Below, piece after piece: positions 40,336-48,876 of a DNA stretch of 64,000 nt. Each line of letters starts with the position of its first letter. Within the stretch, counting starts at the first letter, position 1. Origin of the DNA: Streptomyces sp. STR69 (GTDB lineage Bacteria; Actinomycetota; Actinomycetes; Streptomycetales; Streptomycetaceae); NCBI RefSeq assembly GCF_024519455.1, contig NZ_JALJRY010000003.1:62001-126000 (forward strand). Direction: 5' to 3'. A model generated the notes under the pieces. It did no database searches, was not told the DNA's origin, and worked only from the letters and a program-made list of their open reading frames with translations. The position numbers and the translations under genes were made by a program.

Positions 40336-42452
40336 GTGACCAGAGGACATGGCGTCACGCCCGACCTGCCGGCCACCGCGGGCGCTGTCCGCGTACCGGG
40401 CCGGGGCCGCCCGGGTCTCATCGACCGCCGCGACCTGATCGCCGCCCTGGACCGCGCGTCCGAGCAGCGGGTGACGATGATCTCCGCGCCCGCCGGCAGC
40501 GGAAAGACATCCCTGCTGCGCGCATGGGCCGACCGGCCGGGACGGGACCGCCGTATCGCTTTCATGTCGGTACGGCCGGGTCAGCAGGACGCGCAGCTGT
40601 TCTGGCTCGCCCTGCTGGAGGCGGTCCGTGGAGCGACGGGTGCCACCGAGCCGCTTCCCACAGCGCCCGGTTTCGACGGCGGCGCCATGGTGGACAAGGT
40701 GCTGTCCGAGATCACCGCGTCCGGCGGCACCTTCTACCTCGTCATCGACGACCTGCACGAGCTCGGCTCCGCGGAGGCCGCCGAACAGCTGACGGCCCTT
40801 CTCACAGCGCTCCCCGGGGACGTCCACGCGATCATCGCGACCCGGCACGACCCGCCCCTGCACCTCCACCGGCTGCGCCTGACGGGGGAGTTGGCCGAGA
40901 TCCGCGCCGCGCAGCTGCGCTTCAGCGAGGCCGAGACCCGTGACCTCCTCGCCGCTTCCGGAGTCGCGCTGCCCGACGACGTGGCCGGTCTGCTGCACCA
41001 GCGGGCCGAGGGCTGGGCGGCCGGGCTGCGGCTCGCCGTGCTCTCGCTGGCCGGGCACCCGGATCCCGAGCGGTTCGTCGCCGAGTTCTCCGGCAGTCAC
41101 CGTACGGTCGCCGAATACCTGATGGCCGAGATGCTGGAGCGCCAACCACCCCATGTACAGCGGTTGTTGCTGCGCACCTCCCTGCCCGACCGGATCAACG
41201 GCGAACTGGCCGATCTGCTCACGGGGGCGACCGGTTCGGAGCGCATCCTGCTGGAGCTGGAGGACGCCAACGCGTTCGTCGTGTCGCTCGACCCCGACCG
41301 CACCTGGTTCCGCTACCACCACATGTTCGCCGACCTGCTCCGGCTGGAACTGCGCCGCACCGTCCCGGAGGCCGTCCCGGAACTGCACCGGCTGGCCGCG
41401 CGCTGGTTCGCCGAACACTCCCAGGCCGTGGATGCCGTACGGCATCTGCAGGCCGCCGGGGACTGGTCCGGGAACGCTGTGAGCAGGCCGTGGCACTGGC
41501 CAGCCGGTACGGATGGGACGCCCAAGCGGTGATCGCGCCCGCCCAGGTCTCCCTGGCCGGGACGCTGATCTGCACGCGCGAGTTCGACCGGGGCGAGCAG
41601 TGGCTCGACCGCGCCCGGCGCGCCACCCGGTCCGAGGGCGAGCCCGGCGTGCGTTTACTGGTGCATCTGACCTCCGCGATGCTGGCCGCCGCACGCGGCC
41701 AACACCCCGAGACACTCGCCGAGTTGACCGCCGCCGAGCAGGTCCAGGCACACATGGTGAGCCGGGACGGGCTGTCGTCCCGGGTGACCGCCTGGACGAT
41801 CGCCACCCGGGCCCGCCTCGGGACGGTCGACCGTGCACGGGCGGACCTCGCCGCCCTCGACGACCGGCAGGCCGCCGCCGCGGAGATCCGCAACGCCGAC
41901 GCGGTGCTCCACCTCGCCGAGCAGGACCCCGGCGGTGCCCGCCGCGCGCTCCGGCCGGTCCTCGACGGCACCGCTCCCGTCACCTCCTTCCTCACCCCGA
42001 TCGAGGCCCGGCTCCTGGACGCGCTCGCCTGCCGTGACCTCGGAGACGAGCACGGGGCGGGAGCGGCCGTCGAACAGGCCCTCAACCTCGCCGAACCGGA
42101 CCGGATGATCCTGCCGTTCGTGATGACCGGCGCCTGGGAACTCCTCGACGCCCTGCCGCGCAAGACATCGCACGCCGCACTGGTCTCTGACATCCTCGAC
42201 ACCGTCCGAGGCGACACCCCGGACCGGTCGGCCCCGGGTCCGGCCGAGGAGCTCAGCCCCAGCGAACTGCGCGTCCTGCGCTATCTGCCGACGAACCTCA
42301 CCCGCCCCGAGATCGCCGCCGAACTGTCGGTCTCGCTCAACACCGTCAACACCCACATACGGCGGATCTACGCCAAGCTCGGCGCCGGGAACCGGTCCTC
42401 GGCGGTGCACCGAGGCCGCGAACTGCGGTTGCTGTCGAACGGCCGCGGGTGA
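40336..42452 (+). pseudogene. LuxR/LAL (MalT-like) regulator with internal deletion and frameshift
   Basis: GTG 40336 opens an ATP-binding regulator: winged approach GRGRPGLIDRRDLIAAL, Walker A SAPAGSGKTSLLRAW, FYLVIDDLHEL (Walker B) and the sensor region ATRHDPPLHLHRLRLTGE. After HLQAAGDW (about 41465) the frame breaks; the next frame resumes as ALASRYGWDAQ and runs through TPR-like sequence to the LuxR helix-turn-helix SPSELRVLRYLPTNLTRPEIAAELSVSLNTVNTHIRRIYAKL. The total is ~705 codons against about 900 for LAL regulators, so ~170-200 residues are missing at the break. TACGCT just upstream suggests a leaderless transcript. Confidence 0.8.
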
Positions 42453-42463
42453 GCGCCGCACGT

Positions 42464-42480
42464 TCACCGGATTCCGGTGA
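42464..42480. promoter_or_regulatory. Palindrome TCACCGGA-T-TCCGGTGA
   Basis: Same arms as 39367-39383. It lies 35 bases before the small hypothetical gene that leads the hydrolase operon, just after the LAL regulator's stop. Confidence 0.7.
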
Positions 42481-42515
42481 CGCGGGTTCACCCGACCACC
42501 GACGACGATCGGCGC

Positions 42516-42785
42516 ATGGGTGATGACCCCGTCCTGTACCAGATCCGGGTCGGCGGCCACCTCGGCCCGACCCTCCTGACGGCGTTCCCCGCGTTCGAGC
42601 CGGAGCAGCAGGGCACCGAGACGCTGCTCACCGGGCTGCTGCCGGACACCGCTGCGCTCTTCGGTGTCCTCGCCGGAATCGAGGCGCTGGGACTCGATCT
42701 CCTCGAAGTCCGCAAGGTCCGGCCCGCGCCGGCCGAGCGAAGTGTGCCGGCCGAACCGCCCCCGTCGAACGGAGATGTTCCGTGA
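42516..42785 (+). CDS. Small conserved hypothetical protein
   Basis: An 89-residue protein, LYQIRVGGHLGPTLLTAFPAF...GTETLLTGLLPDTAALFGVLAGIEALGLDLLEVRKV. The pattern (a strand, a helix, and GxLPDxAALxGxLxxIxxLGLxLxxVR) is a recognisable small streptomycete family often found beside enzymes of secondary metabolism; its function is unknown. The ATG has no ribosome site. Its end overlaps the next gene (GTGA at 42782), so the two are coupled. Confidence 0.75.
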   Translation: MGDDPVLYQIRVGGHLGPTLLTAFPAFEPEQQGTETLLTGLLPDTAALFGVLAGIEALGLDLLEVRKVRPAPAERSVPAEPPPSNGDVP

Positions 42786-43675
42786 GCACCGAACAGCAAC
42801 AGACCATCGACGCGTTCCTGCGTCAGTCCCCCTTCCCCCTCGACGGTGATGTCGAGGAGCTGCGGCGGCTGCTGCATGCGGCGACGTCGGCGCAGCCGTT
42901 GCCTCCCGAGGTGAAGACGGTGCCGGTCACGCTGGGCGGTGTCCCCACCGTCGAGGTCACGGTCGACGGAGTCGAACCCGAGCACGTCGTCGTGTACTTC
43001 CACGGCGGCGTCTACCTCCTGGGGGACGCCCTCAGCTCCGCCGGCCTGGCCGCGCAAATCGGCGGGCGGACCGCAGCCAAGGCCTACTCCGTCGAGTACC
43101 GGCTCGCCCCCGAACATCCGTATCCGGCGGCGGTGGACGACGCGTTGGCGGTCTACGAAGCCCTGCTGGCCGACGGTGTCAGGCCCTCGGACATCGTCTT
43201 CGCGGGCGAGTCCGCGGGCGGTGGACTCGCCGTCGCCACCCTGGTCAACGCCCGCGACCACGCGCTGCCCCTGCCGGCCGCGGCCTTCGTCATGTCGCCG
43301 TACGTCGACCTCACCCTGTCCGGGGCGTCCGTCGACACCAAGGAAGCGGCCGATCCGCTGTTCTCCCGTGAACTCCTCGAACCCCTGATCGCCGGCTACA
43401 CGGCGGGCCAGGACCCCGCTCTCGGCCTGATCAGCCCCGTCTTCGCCGACCTGTCCGGCCTGCCACCCCTGCTGATCCAGGTCGGCAGCCACGAGGTCCT
43501 CCTCGACGACGCCGTACGCCTCGCCGGACGGGCCGCCGGCGCGGATGTCGAGGTCACCCTCGACGTCACCCCCGGAGTGCCGCACGTCTTCCAGGCCTAC
43601 GGCCCGATCCTCGACGAGGCCGGCGCCGCCCTGGACCGGGCCGGACAGTTCCTCACCGCGCGGCTCGGAGCCTGA
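42782..43675 (+). CDS. Alpha/beta hydrolase (HSL/esterase family)
   Basis: A 297-residue hydrolase of the hormone-sensitive-lipase type. Oxyanion HGG is in VYFHGGVYLLG, the nucleophile serine is in FAGESAGGGLA (GESAG), and catalytic Asp/His are likely in LIQVGSHEVLLDD and GVPHVFQ. It should cleave esters of small or medium acyl groups. It is translationally coupled to the small protein upstream, and the TCACCGGA palindrome precedes both. The 3' end overlaps the convergent DUF3626 gene by 23 bases. Confidence 0.9.
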   Translation: MSTEQQQTIDAFLRQSPFPLDGDVEELRRLLHAATSAQPLPPEVKTVPVTLGGVPTVEVTVDGVEPEHVVVYFHGGVYLLGDALSSAGLAAQIGGRTAAKAYSVEYRLAPEHPYPAAVDDALAVYEALLADGVRPSDIVFAGESAGGGLAVATLVNARDHALPLPAAAFVMSPYVDLTLSGASVDTKEAADPLFSRELLEPLIAGYTAGQDPALGLISPVFADLSGLPPLLIQVGSHEVLLDDAVRLAGRAAGADVEVTLDVTPGVPHVFQAYGPILDEAGAALDRAGQFLTARLGA

Positions 43676-44546
43676 AGCCCGTATCGCCGTCCGCCGCCGT
43701 ACCCGCTCCCACCGGCGCCCCGAAGCGGGCCAGGGTGTGCCAGACCATCTTCAGGTCCTGGAGTTCATAGCGGCCGGTGCGGGCCGCGTCGCCGATGATC
43801 CGGGGGTCGATCACGCCCTTCTCGGCGATGTGCGCACCGAGATCGACATACTCCTGGCCCCGGTAGTCCGCGTGCCGCCGTAGTTCCGGCACGGTGAGCC
43901 GGTAGCCGGGGTGCCATGCGACCGGGCAGGGCAGGCGGGCGGCGGCGGTCTCGACCGGGGTGCCTCGGTAGCTCGCATCGAGGACGAGAGCCTCGGCGTC
44001 ACGGGCGAGGTCGACTCCGCCGTGCACCTGGGTCTCGATGTAGTCGTTGAGGGCGTCCTGCTCGTCGGCCTCGGCGCGGGCGATCAGGGACATGCCGGCG
44101 GCGACGCCGAAGTCGGTCGGTTCGGCCGCGCTGTCGGGGTAGCAGAAGGTGGCGCGGGCGAGGGCCGCGCCGGTCAGCCGGAGGTGCGAGGAGCCGAACC
44201 GCGGGGCGGCGCCGACCAGTTGGCGCCTGAAGTTCAGGGCGCCGTACACCGGTCGTTCGGTTGCGGGCGCCCCGTCGTAGGCACCGTCGAAGATCCGGCT
44301 CTCCCAGCGCCAGCGGTCGCCGCCGGGGTGCGCGGTGAGGCCGCCGTTGCTGGTGCCGGTGACGAACTGCGAGTGGTACGTGCCGTCCTGGGCCAGCGCG
44401 TCGAGGATCGGGCGTCCGGCCGCCGTACGGTCGGGATGGAAGTTGAGGGTGATGCGCAGTCGCGAGTCGACGGCCGGGCCCGACGACCGGGCCGCGACAT
44501 GGCGCAGCGCCTGCGCCTGGCGTGCTCCGACATCTCCGAAATCCAT
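43653..44546 (-). CDS. DUF3626 protein
   Basis: A 297-residue protein matching DUF3626. Characteristic stretches are RITLNFHPDR, LDALAQDGTYHSQFVTGTSNGGLTAHPGGDRWRWESRIFDGAYD, YGALNFRRQ and RFGSSHLRLT, with later DLGAHIAEKGVIDPRIIGDA. Function is unknown; conserved His, Asp and Glu residues hint at an enzyme. ATG 44546 is chosen over an in-frame GTG four codons earlier. It is divergent from the FBP gene; a 27-base palindrome lies between. Confidence 0.8.
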   Translation of the reverse strand: MDFGDVGARQAQALRHVAARSSGPAVDSRLRITLNFHPDRTAAGRPILDALAQDGTYHSQFVTGTSNGGLTAHPGGDRWRWESRIFDGAYDGAPATERPVYGALNFRRQLVGAAPRFGSSHLRLTGAALARATFCYPDSAAEPTDFGVAAGMSLIARAEADEQDALNDYIETQVHGGVDLARDAEALVLDASYRGTPVETAAARLPCPVAWHPGYRLTVPELRRHADYRGQEYVDLGAHIAEKGVIDPRIIGDAARTGRYELQDLKMVWHTLARFGAPVGAGTAADGDTGFRLRAAR

Positions 44547-44579
44547 TGGCTCCCCCACCGCTCACCTCACTACCCTGGG

Positions 44580-44606
44580 CCGAAACCTAGACCCTCTAGG
44601 TTTCGG
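44580..44606. promoter_or_regulatory. 11-bp inverted repeat CCGAAACCTAG-N5-CTAGGTTTCGG
   Basis: A perfect inverted repeat with spacer ACCCT, 30 bases before the FBP-domain gene and 33 bases before the divergent DUF3626 gene. No regulator gene is adjacent, so the binding protein must be encoded elsewhere. Confidence 0.7.
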
Positions 44607-44635
44607 AGACGGACACCGCCCCAGGAGACTCCCCC

Positions 44636-45130
44636 ATGAGATCACTCACCGAGCACGACATCCGCGACTCATTTGTCAACTGTTCGAAGGGCGAGGCGAA
44701 GCGGCTGGCGGTCCCCCGTGATCTCGACAGCCGTCCGTGGGGCGATCTGGACTTCCTGGGCTGGCGGGATCCGGGGGCGCCGGACCGCAGTTATCTCGTC
44801 GCCGAGCGGGCGGACGGGCCGGTCGGGGTCACCCTGCGGTTCCCGTCCGCGCAGCGCGGCTTTCTGCACCGGAGCATGTGTTCGCTGTGCGTGACGACCC
44901 GTCCGGGCGGCGGGGTCTCCCTGATGACCGCGCGCAAGGCGGGTCCGGCGGGCCGTGAGGGGAACTCGGTCGGCCTGTACATGTGCACCGATCTCGCGTG
45001 CTCCCTCTATGTGCGCGGCAGGAAGATCCCCGAGTCGGGCATCCGGATCGAGGAGAGCCTCACCGTGGAGCAGCAGATCGCGCGGACGGTGGGCAATCTG
45101 GCCGCCTTCCTCGACAAGCTGTACGTCTGA
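44636..45130 (+). CDS. EF-G-binding FBP-domain (FusB-like) protein
   Basis: A 164-residue protein of the FBP family: N-terminal SLTEHDIRDSFVNCSKGEAKRLAVPRDL and a C-terminal treble-clef zinc finger with CSLC (C-x2-C) and YMCTDLACSLYVRG (C-x4-C). FusB-type proteins bind EF-G and free it from stalled ribosomes, giving fusidic acid resistance in staphylococci; actinobacterial members may act in ribosome recycling under stress. ATG 44636 follows CAGGAGACT. A long palindrome upstream implies control by a dedicated repressor or activator. It is not near the EF-Tu3 gene but belongs to the same functional theme. Confidence 0.85.
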   Translation: MRSLTEHDIRDSFVNCSKGEAKRLAVPRDLDSRPWGDLDFLGWRDPGAPDRSYLVAERADGPVGVTLRFPSAQRGFLHRSMCSLCVTTRPGGGVSLMTARKAGPAGREGNSVGLYMCTDLACSLYVRGRKIPESGIRIEESLTVEQQIARTVGNLAAFLDKLYV

Positions 45131-45132
45131 CG

Positions 45133-46134
45133 TCAGTCCCCCGGCACCTCGATGACGATCTTGCCCCGGTTGTCGCGGCGCTCCAGCCGCTCGTGGGCGG
45201 CACGTGCCTCGGCGAGGGGTACGACGGTCTCGATCGGTACGCGGTAGATGCCGGTGGCTACCCGCTCGGCCAGTTCACGCAGGTCCGGGCGGGGGTCGTA
45301 GCCGCCGTGGACCTGGAGGTTGGTGAGCTGGAAGCCGAGGATCGACGCGTTCTTCGGGTAGAAGTCGCGGGTGTCGACGGTGCTCGGCTCCAGGGCGACA
45401 TTGGCGAGGGCGACGACTCGGCCGCCGTGTCCGATCTCGCGCAGGCTGCGCCCGAAGGCCCGGCCGCCGACGGTGTCGAGGACGACGTCCGCGCCACGTC
45501 CGTCGGTCAGTCGCAGCACCTCGTCGACCTCGGCGTCGTCCGGGTGTGCCGAGGTGTCGAGGGTGTCGTGGGCGCCGAACTCCCCTGCCCAGGCTGCCTT
45601 TTCGGGCGATCCGGCGAGCGCGATGACCCGGGCGCCGGTCTCGGCCGCGATCTGTACGGCCGCACTGCCGACGCCGCTCGCGGCGGCCTTCACGACCACC
45701 GTGTCCTCCTTGGTGACCCGGGCGAGGTGCCGCAGGCAGTACCAGGCCGACAGCCAGGCGACGGGCAGCGCGGCGGCGTGCGTGAGGTCGATGCCATCGG
45801 GCAGGGCGGTGACCTGGGTGGCGGGTACGGCCGCCAACTCGGCATAGAAACCGGGTGAGTTCACGCCGTCGAGGGCCACGACCCGCTGGCCGACGGAGAA
45901 TCCGGTGACGCCCTCGCCCAACGCGGCGACGGTACCGGCGCCTTCCACTCCCGGGATCAGCGGCGGGCGTCCGGCCCGGTGGTAGTTCCCCGACCTGATC
46001 AGGGCGTCCGCGCGGTTCACGCCCGCCGCGGCGACCCGCACCAGCACCTGCCCCGGACCCGCGACCGGGTCGGGCACCTCGACCGGCACCAGCACCTCGG
46101 GCCCGCCGAACTCGTCGATACGTATCGCACGCAT
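45133..46134 (-). CDS. Zinc-binding-type quinone oxidoreductase
   Basis: A 333-residue medium-chain dehydrogenase/reductase of the quinone oxidoreductase group. Features are RVAAAGVNRADALIRSGNY, LPVAWLSAWYCLRHLARV and the Rossmann motif VKAAASGVGSAAVQIAAETG (AASGVG). Zinc ligands are absent. NADPH-linked reduction of quinones or enals is expected. Three copies of an operator lie between it and the divergent CGNR gene; the start is ATG 46134 after GGAGTGGG. It is convergent with the FBP gene, with two bases between. Confidence 0.88.
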   Translation of the reverse strand: MRAIRIDEFGGPEVLVPVEVPDPVAGPGQVLVRVAAAGVNRADALIRSGNYHRAGRPPLIPGVEGAGTVAALGEGVTGFSVGQRVVALDGVNSPGFYAELAAVPATQVTALPDGIDLTHAAALPVAWLSAWYCLRHLARVTKEDTVVVKAAASGVGSAAVQIAAETGARVIALAGSPEKAAWAGEFGAHDTLDTSAHPDDAEVDEVLRLTDGRGADVVLDTVGGRAFGRSLREIGHGGRVVALANVALEPSTVDTRDFYPKNASILGFQLTNLQVHGGYDPRPDLRELAERVATGIYRVPIETVVPLAEARAAHERLERRDNRGKIVIEVPGD

Positions 46135-46172
46135 ACCGCACCCACTCCCTGTCGCGGCCCCCGAACCCGGCC

Positions 46173-46193
46173 GACACCACTTGAACTGGTGTC
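46173..46193. promoter_or_regulatory. Operator copy A, GACACCA-N7-TGGTGTC
   Basis: Perfect 7-base arms with spacer CTTGAAC, 39 bases before the oxidoreductase start. It is the first of three related sites in the divergent gap. Confidence 0.7.
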
Positions 46194-46200
46194 ACCATGC

Positions 46201-46221
46201 GACACCGCACGAACCGGTGTC
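46201..46221. promoter_or_regulatory. Operator copy B, GACACCG-N7-CGGTGTC
   Basis: Perfect 7-base arms with spacer CACGAAC, centred 28 bases from copy A. Confidence 0.7.
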
Positions 46222-46238
46222 AAGGCTTGCCGTCGATC

Positions 46239-46271
46239 CTCGTGCACACCGCATGAACCGGTGTGCACGAG
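46239..46271. promoter_or_regulatory. Operator copy C, extended 13-base arms
   Basis: CTCGTGCACACCG and CGGTGTGCACGAG with seven-base spacer CATGAAC. The inner part matches copies A and B; it ends 15 bases before the CGNR gene start. Confidence 0.75.
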
Positions 46272-46285
46272 GTAAGCTCACTGCC

Positions 46286-46852
46286 ATGACCACTCCGCCC
46301 GTCTTCCCGTTCATCGGCGGACGCCCGTGCCTGAACTTCGTGGCGACGCTCGGCAAACGGCACGCCACCCCCGTAGAGCGGCTCCCCGATCCGGCCGCCC
46401 TGGCCGCCTGGATCACGGAGGCGGAGTTGTCGACGGACACCGAACGGGTGCGGGTCACGGCCCGTGAGCTGACCGACGCGCGCACCCTGCGCGAGGCGCT
46501 CTACCGGGTCGTACGGGACACGATGGCCGGGCGGGAACCGGCGGCGGCCGATGTCGAGCGGGTCAACGAGGCCGCCGCGCGTCCGGATCTCGCGCCCCAA
46601 CTGGGCGAGCGGCGCTGGAAGTCGACGCATCCGGCGCGCGCGGCACTGGCGACGGTGGCCCGGGACGGCGTGCTGCTGGTGGGCGGTCCGCTGCTGGAGC
46701 GGGTCAAGGAGTGCGAGAACCCGGAGTGTTCACTGCTGTTCCTGGACGACTCCCAGGCCCGCCGCCGCCGTTGGTGCTCGATGGACCGCTGCGGCAATCT
46801 CGCGAAGGTCGCGGGCTACCGGTCGCGCAGCCGGGCCGCCGCGACCGGGTGA
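46286..46852 (+). CDS. CGNR zinc-finger / ABATE-domain regulator
   Basis: A 188-residue protein with an N-terminal ABATE (stress-induced transcription regulator) domain: VFPFIGGRPCLNFVATLGKR, LPDPAALAAWITEAEL. A C-terminal CGNR zinc finger follows: CENPECSLLFLDDS, RRWCSMDRCGNLAKVAGYR. Cys pairs C-x4-C and C-x4-C would bind zinc; the signature reads CGNL instead of CGNR. It is a probable transcription regulator of the divergent oxidoreductase gene, binding one or more of the three GACACC operators. ATG 46286 is chosen as the start of the family-like sequence; the longer frame reads through the operators. Confidence 0.88.
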   Translation: MTTPPVFPFIGGRPCLNFVATLGKRHATPVERLPDPAALAAWITEAELSTDTERVRVTARELTDARTLREALYRVVRDTMAGREPAAADVERVNEAAARPDLAPQLGERRWKSTHPARAALATVARDGVLLVGGPLLERVKECENPECSLLFLDDSQARRRRWCSMDRCGNLAKVAGYRSRSRAAATG

Positions 46853-46859
46853 CCGTGGA

Positions 46860-47453
46860 TCAGGAGGCGGTCGGCGTCCAGTGCGGGTCGCGGCCGAGGA
46901 AGGCGAGCAGTGCCTCGGCCCGGTCGTACTCGTCCCTCACCTCCCGCGCGGGGGCGAACACCCGGTAGGCGTCGCGGAGTTGGTCGACGAGTCGGTCCGC
47001 GGCCGGCCAGATTCCTTCCGCCAGGTCCGCCGCCAGTGGCCTGTTCTGGCCGGTCGCGACCGCGATGTCCCAGGCGTGCACGGCCGCGTCCATGGCGGCC
47101 GTCGCCGCGGCGAACGGGAGGGGCATGGGGCCCAGCGGTGTCGGCACCTGGTCGGCGTCGGCGGGCAGTTGGGCATAGCCGTCGGCCACCGCGCGGAGCA
47201 CCTTGTCGAGTTCGGCGACCGGGTCCCCGTCCAGCGCGTCCTCGGGGTGGAAGGGGTCGGAGTCGGGCCGGTCGCCGGTGAGGACGAGGCCGTAGGCCTG
47301 CTGATCGATGCGGGCGTGGTTGAGGACCTGGCGTACCGTCCACTCGCTGCACGGCGTCGGTGCCGACCAGGCGCTCCCGGGCACGGCGGCGATCACCTCG
47401 CGCAGGTAGTCGTGCGAGCGGGTCAGTACCTCGATGCCCTGGATGTTCGTCAT
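46860..47453 (-). CDS. TIGR03086-type (DinB/maleylpyruvate-isomerase-like) protein
   Basis: A 197-residue four-helix protein of the mycothiol-dependent isomerase/TIGR03086 fold. Hallmarks are the SAPTPCSEWTVRQVLNHARID segment, whose conserved His and Asp/Glu form the metal site, and AVHAWDIAVATG (metal-binding H-x-W-D). Related proteins are maleylpyruvate isomerases and DinB-like thiol S-transferases that use mycothiol. ATG 47453 follows GGGGAGGGG. It is convergent with the CGNR gene, 7 bases apart, and divergent from the FUSC exporter gene. Confidence 0.85.
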   Translation of the reverse strand: MTNIQGIEVLTRSHDYLREVIAAVPGSAWSAPTPCSEWTVRQVLNHARIDQQAYGLVLTGDRPDSDPFHPEDALDGDPVAELDKVLRAVADGYAQLPADADQVPTPLGPMPLPFAAATAAMDAAVHAWDIAVATGQNRPLAADLAEGIWPAADRLVDQLRDAYRVFAPAREVRDEYDRAEALLAFLGRDPHWTPTAS

Positions 47454-47568
47454 GAACGTTCCCCTCCCCTTCGTCCCGTCCGGTGATGACAATCTAGGAG
47501 CCCATGCGGACAGTTACGGTCCGCAATGGGTACGTTCAGCGCATCCGCGAGGAGGGAATAGGCCAAGG

Positions 47569-48822
47569 ATGCGAGATGTCCGGGAGTGGACCGCGCCACT
47601 GGTGCGGTTCGTGGGGCGGTACCGGGACCCGGTGATCGTCCAGACGCTGCGGTCGGCGACCGCGGCGACGGTCGCGTACGTCGTCGCGCTCCGCCTGAGC
47701 CCCGAGCCCGCGCCGCTGACCGCTCCCCTGACCGCGCTCCTCGTCGTCCAGGTCACCCTCTACGCCACCCTCACCAACGGCATCCGCCGCGTGAACGCCG
47801 TGGTCGCGGGCGTGCTCGTCGCCATCGCGTTCAGTCTGCTGGTCGGGCTCACCTGGTGGAGCCTGGCGCTGCTGATCGTGGCCTCGCTGGTCGTCGGGCG
47901 GCTGGTGAAGGTCGACGAGTACGTGCCCGAGGTGGCGATCAGCGCGATGCTGGTCCTCGGGGTCACCACGGTCGGGAACACCGCCTGGGCACGGGTGGTG
48001 GAGACGCTCATCGGCGCGGTCGTGGGGTTCGGCTGCAATCTGCTGCTGGCTCCCCCGGTGTGGGTGGACGAGGCCGGCGAATCGATCGAGGGCCTGGCGC
48101 GTCGGCTACGGCGGCTGATGCGGCGCATGGGCGAGGAGGCGGCGGGCCGTACTCCCGTGGACCACGCCACCGCGCGGCTGCACGAGGCCCGCCGCCTCGA
48201 CCACGACATCGTCGAAGTGGACGCGGCCCTGCGGCAGGCCGAGGACAGCCTGCGGCTCAATCCGCGCGTTCGGGAGGGGCTGCTGCACCGGGTCGTGCTG
48301 CGGACCGGTCTTGACACCCTGGAGATCTGCACGGTCGTGCTGCGGGTCCTTGCGCGCACCTTCACCGACCTGGCGAAACAGCGCGACCCCGAGCCGCTGT
48401 TCGCGCCCCCGACGGGCGCGGCCGTAGAACAGTTGCTGTCCGAGATCGGTGACGCCGTGGTCAGTTTCGCGGTGTTGGTGACCACCGATGTGAGCGTGAG
48501 CGCCGAGTCGGCGGAGTCTCGGCTCGCCGCCGAGCTGCACACTGCCGCCGCGACCCGCGACAAACTGGCGCAGTTGCTCCTGGAGGAGGTCCAGCGCGAC
48601 GCGGCCCAGTGGCAGTTGCTGGGTGCCATGCTGACCGAGGTCAACCGCATGCTGGACGAGCTGGACACCGAGCACCGCTCGCGCCGGCTGCTGGAGGAAC
48701 TCGACCAGTGCGCCAGTGAGCAGCGCGAACGCCTGCCGTGGCTGATCTGGCTCCGGGAGCGGGTGGGTGTGCCGGAGCGGCTGCGCAGGAACCGGGGCAC
48801 GGGCGCCGATCGTTCTAGGTGA
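47569..48822 (+). CDS. FUSC-family aromatic-acid-exporter-like protein
   Basis: A 417-residue membrane protein of the FUSC (fusaric acid resistance/ArAE) group. The first ~165 residues carry six short hydrophobic helices, with the motif LTAPLTALLVVQVTLYATLTNGIRRV near the start of the pattern. The rest is a long soluble helical region (coiled-coil-like, ~170-400) rich in Arg/Glu/Leu. Family members export aromatic acids. ATG 47569 has GGAGGG 11 bases and AAGG next to it. It is divergent from the TIGR03086 gene. Confidence 0.85.
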   Translation: MRDVREWTAPLVRFVGRYRDPVIVQTLRSATAATVAYVVALRLSPEPAPLTAPLTALLVVQVTLYATLTNGIRRVNAVVAGVLVAIAFSLLVGLTWWSLALLIVASLVVGRLVKVDEYVPEVAISAMLVLGVTTVGNTAWARVVETLIGAVVGFGCNLLLAPPVWVDEAGESIEGLARRLRRLMRRMGEEAAGRTPVDHATARLHEARRLDHDIVEVDAALRQAEDSLRLNPRVREGLLHRVVLRTGLDTLEICTVVLRVLARTFTDLAKQRDPEPLFAPPTGAAVEQLLSEIGDAVVSFAVLVTTDVSVSAESAESRLAAELHTAAATRDKLAQLLLEEVQRDAAQWQLLGAMLTEVNRMLDELDTEHRSRRLLEELDQCASEQRERLPWLIWLRERVGVPERLRRNRGTGADRSR

Positions 48823-48876
48823 CGGAGTCACCTGGGGGCGGACCGCCTCCGGCAGCGCGGCGATGGGGGCGGACGC

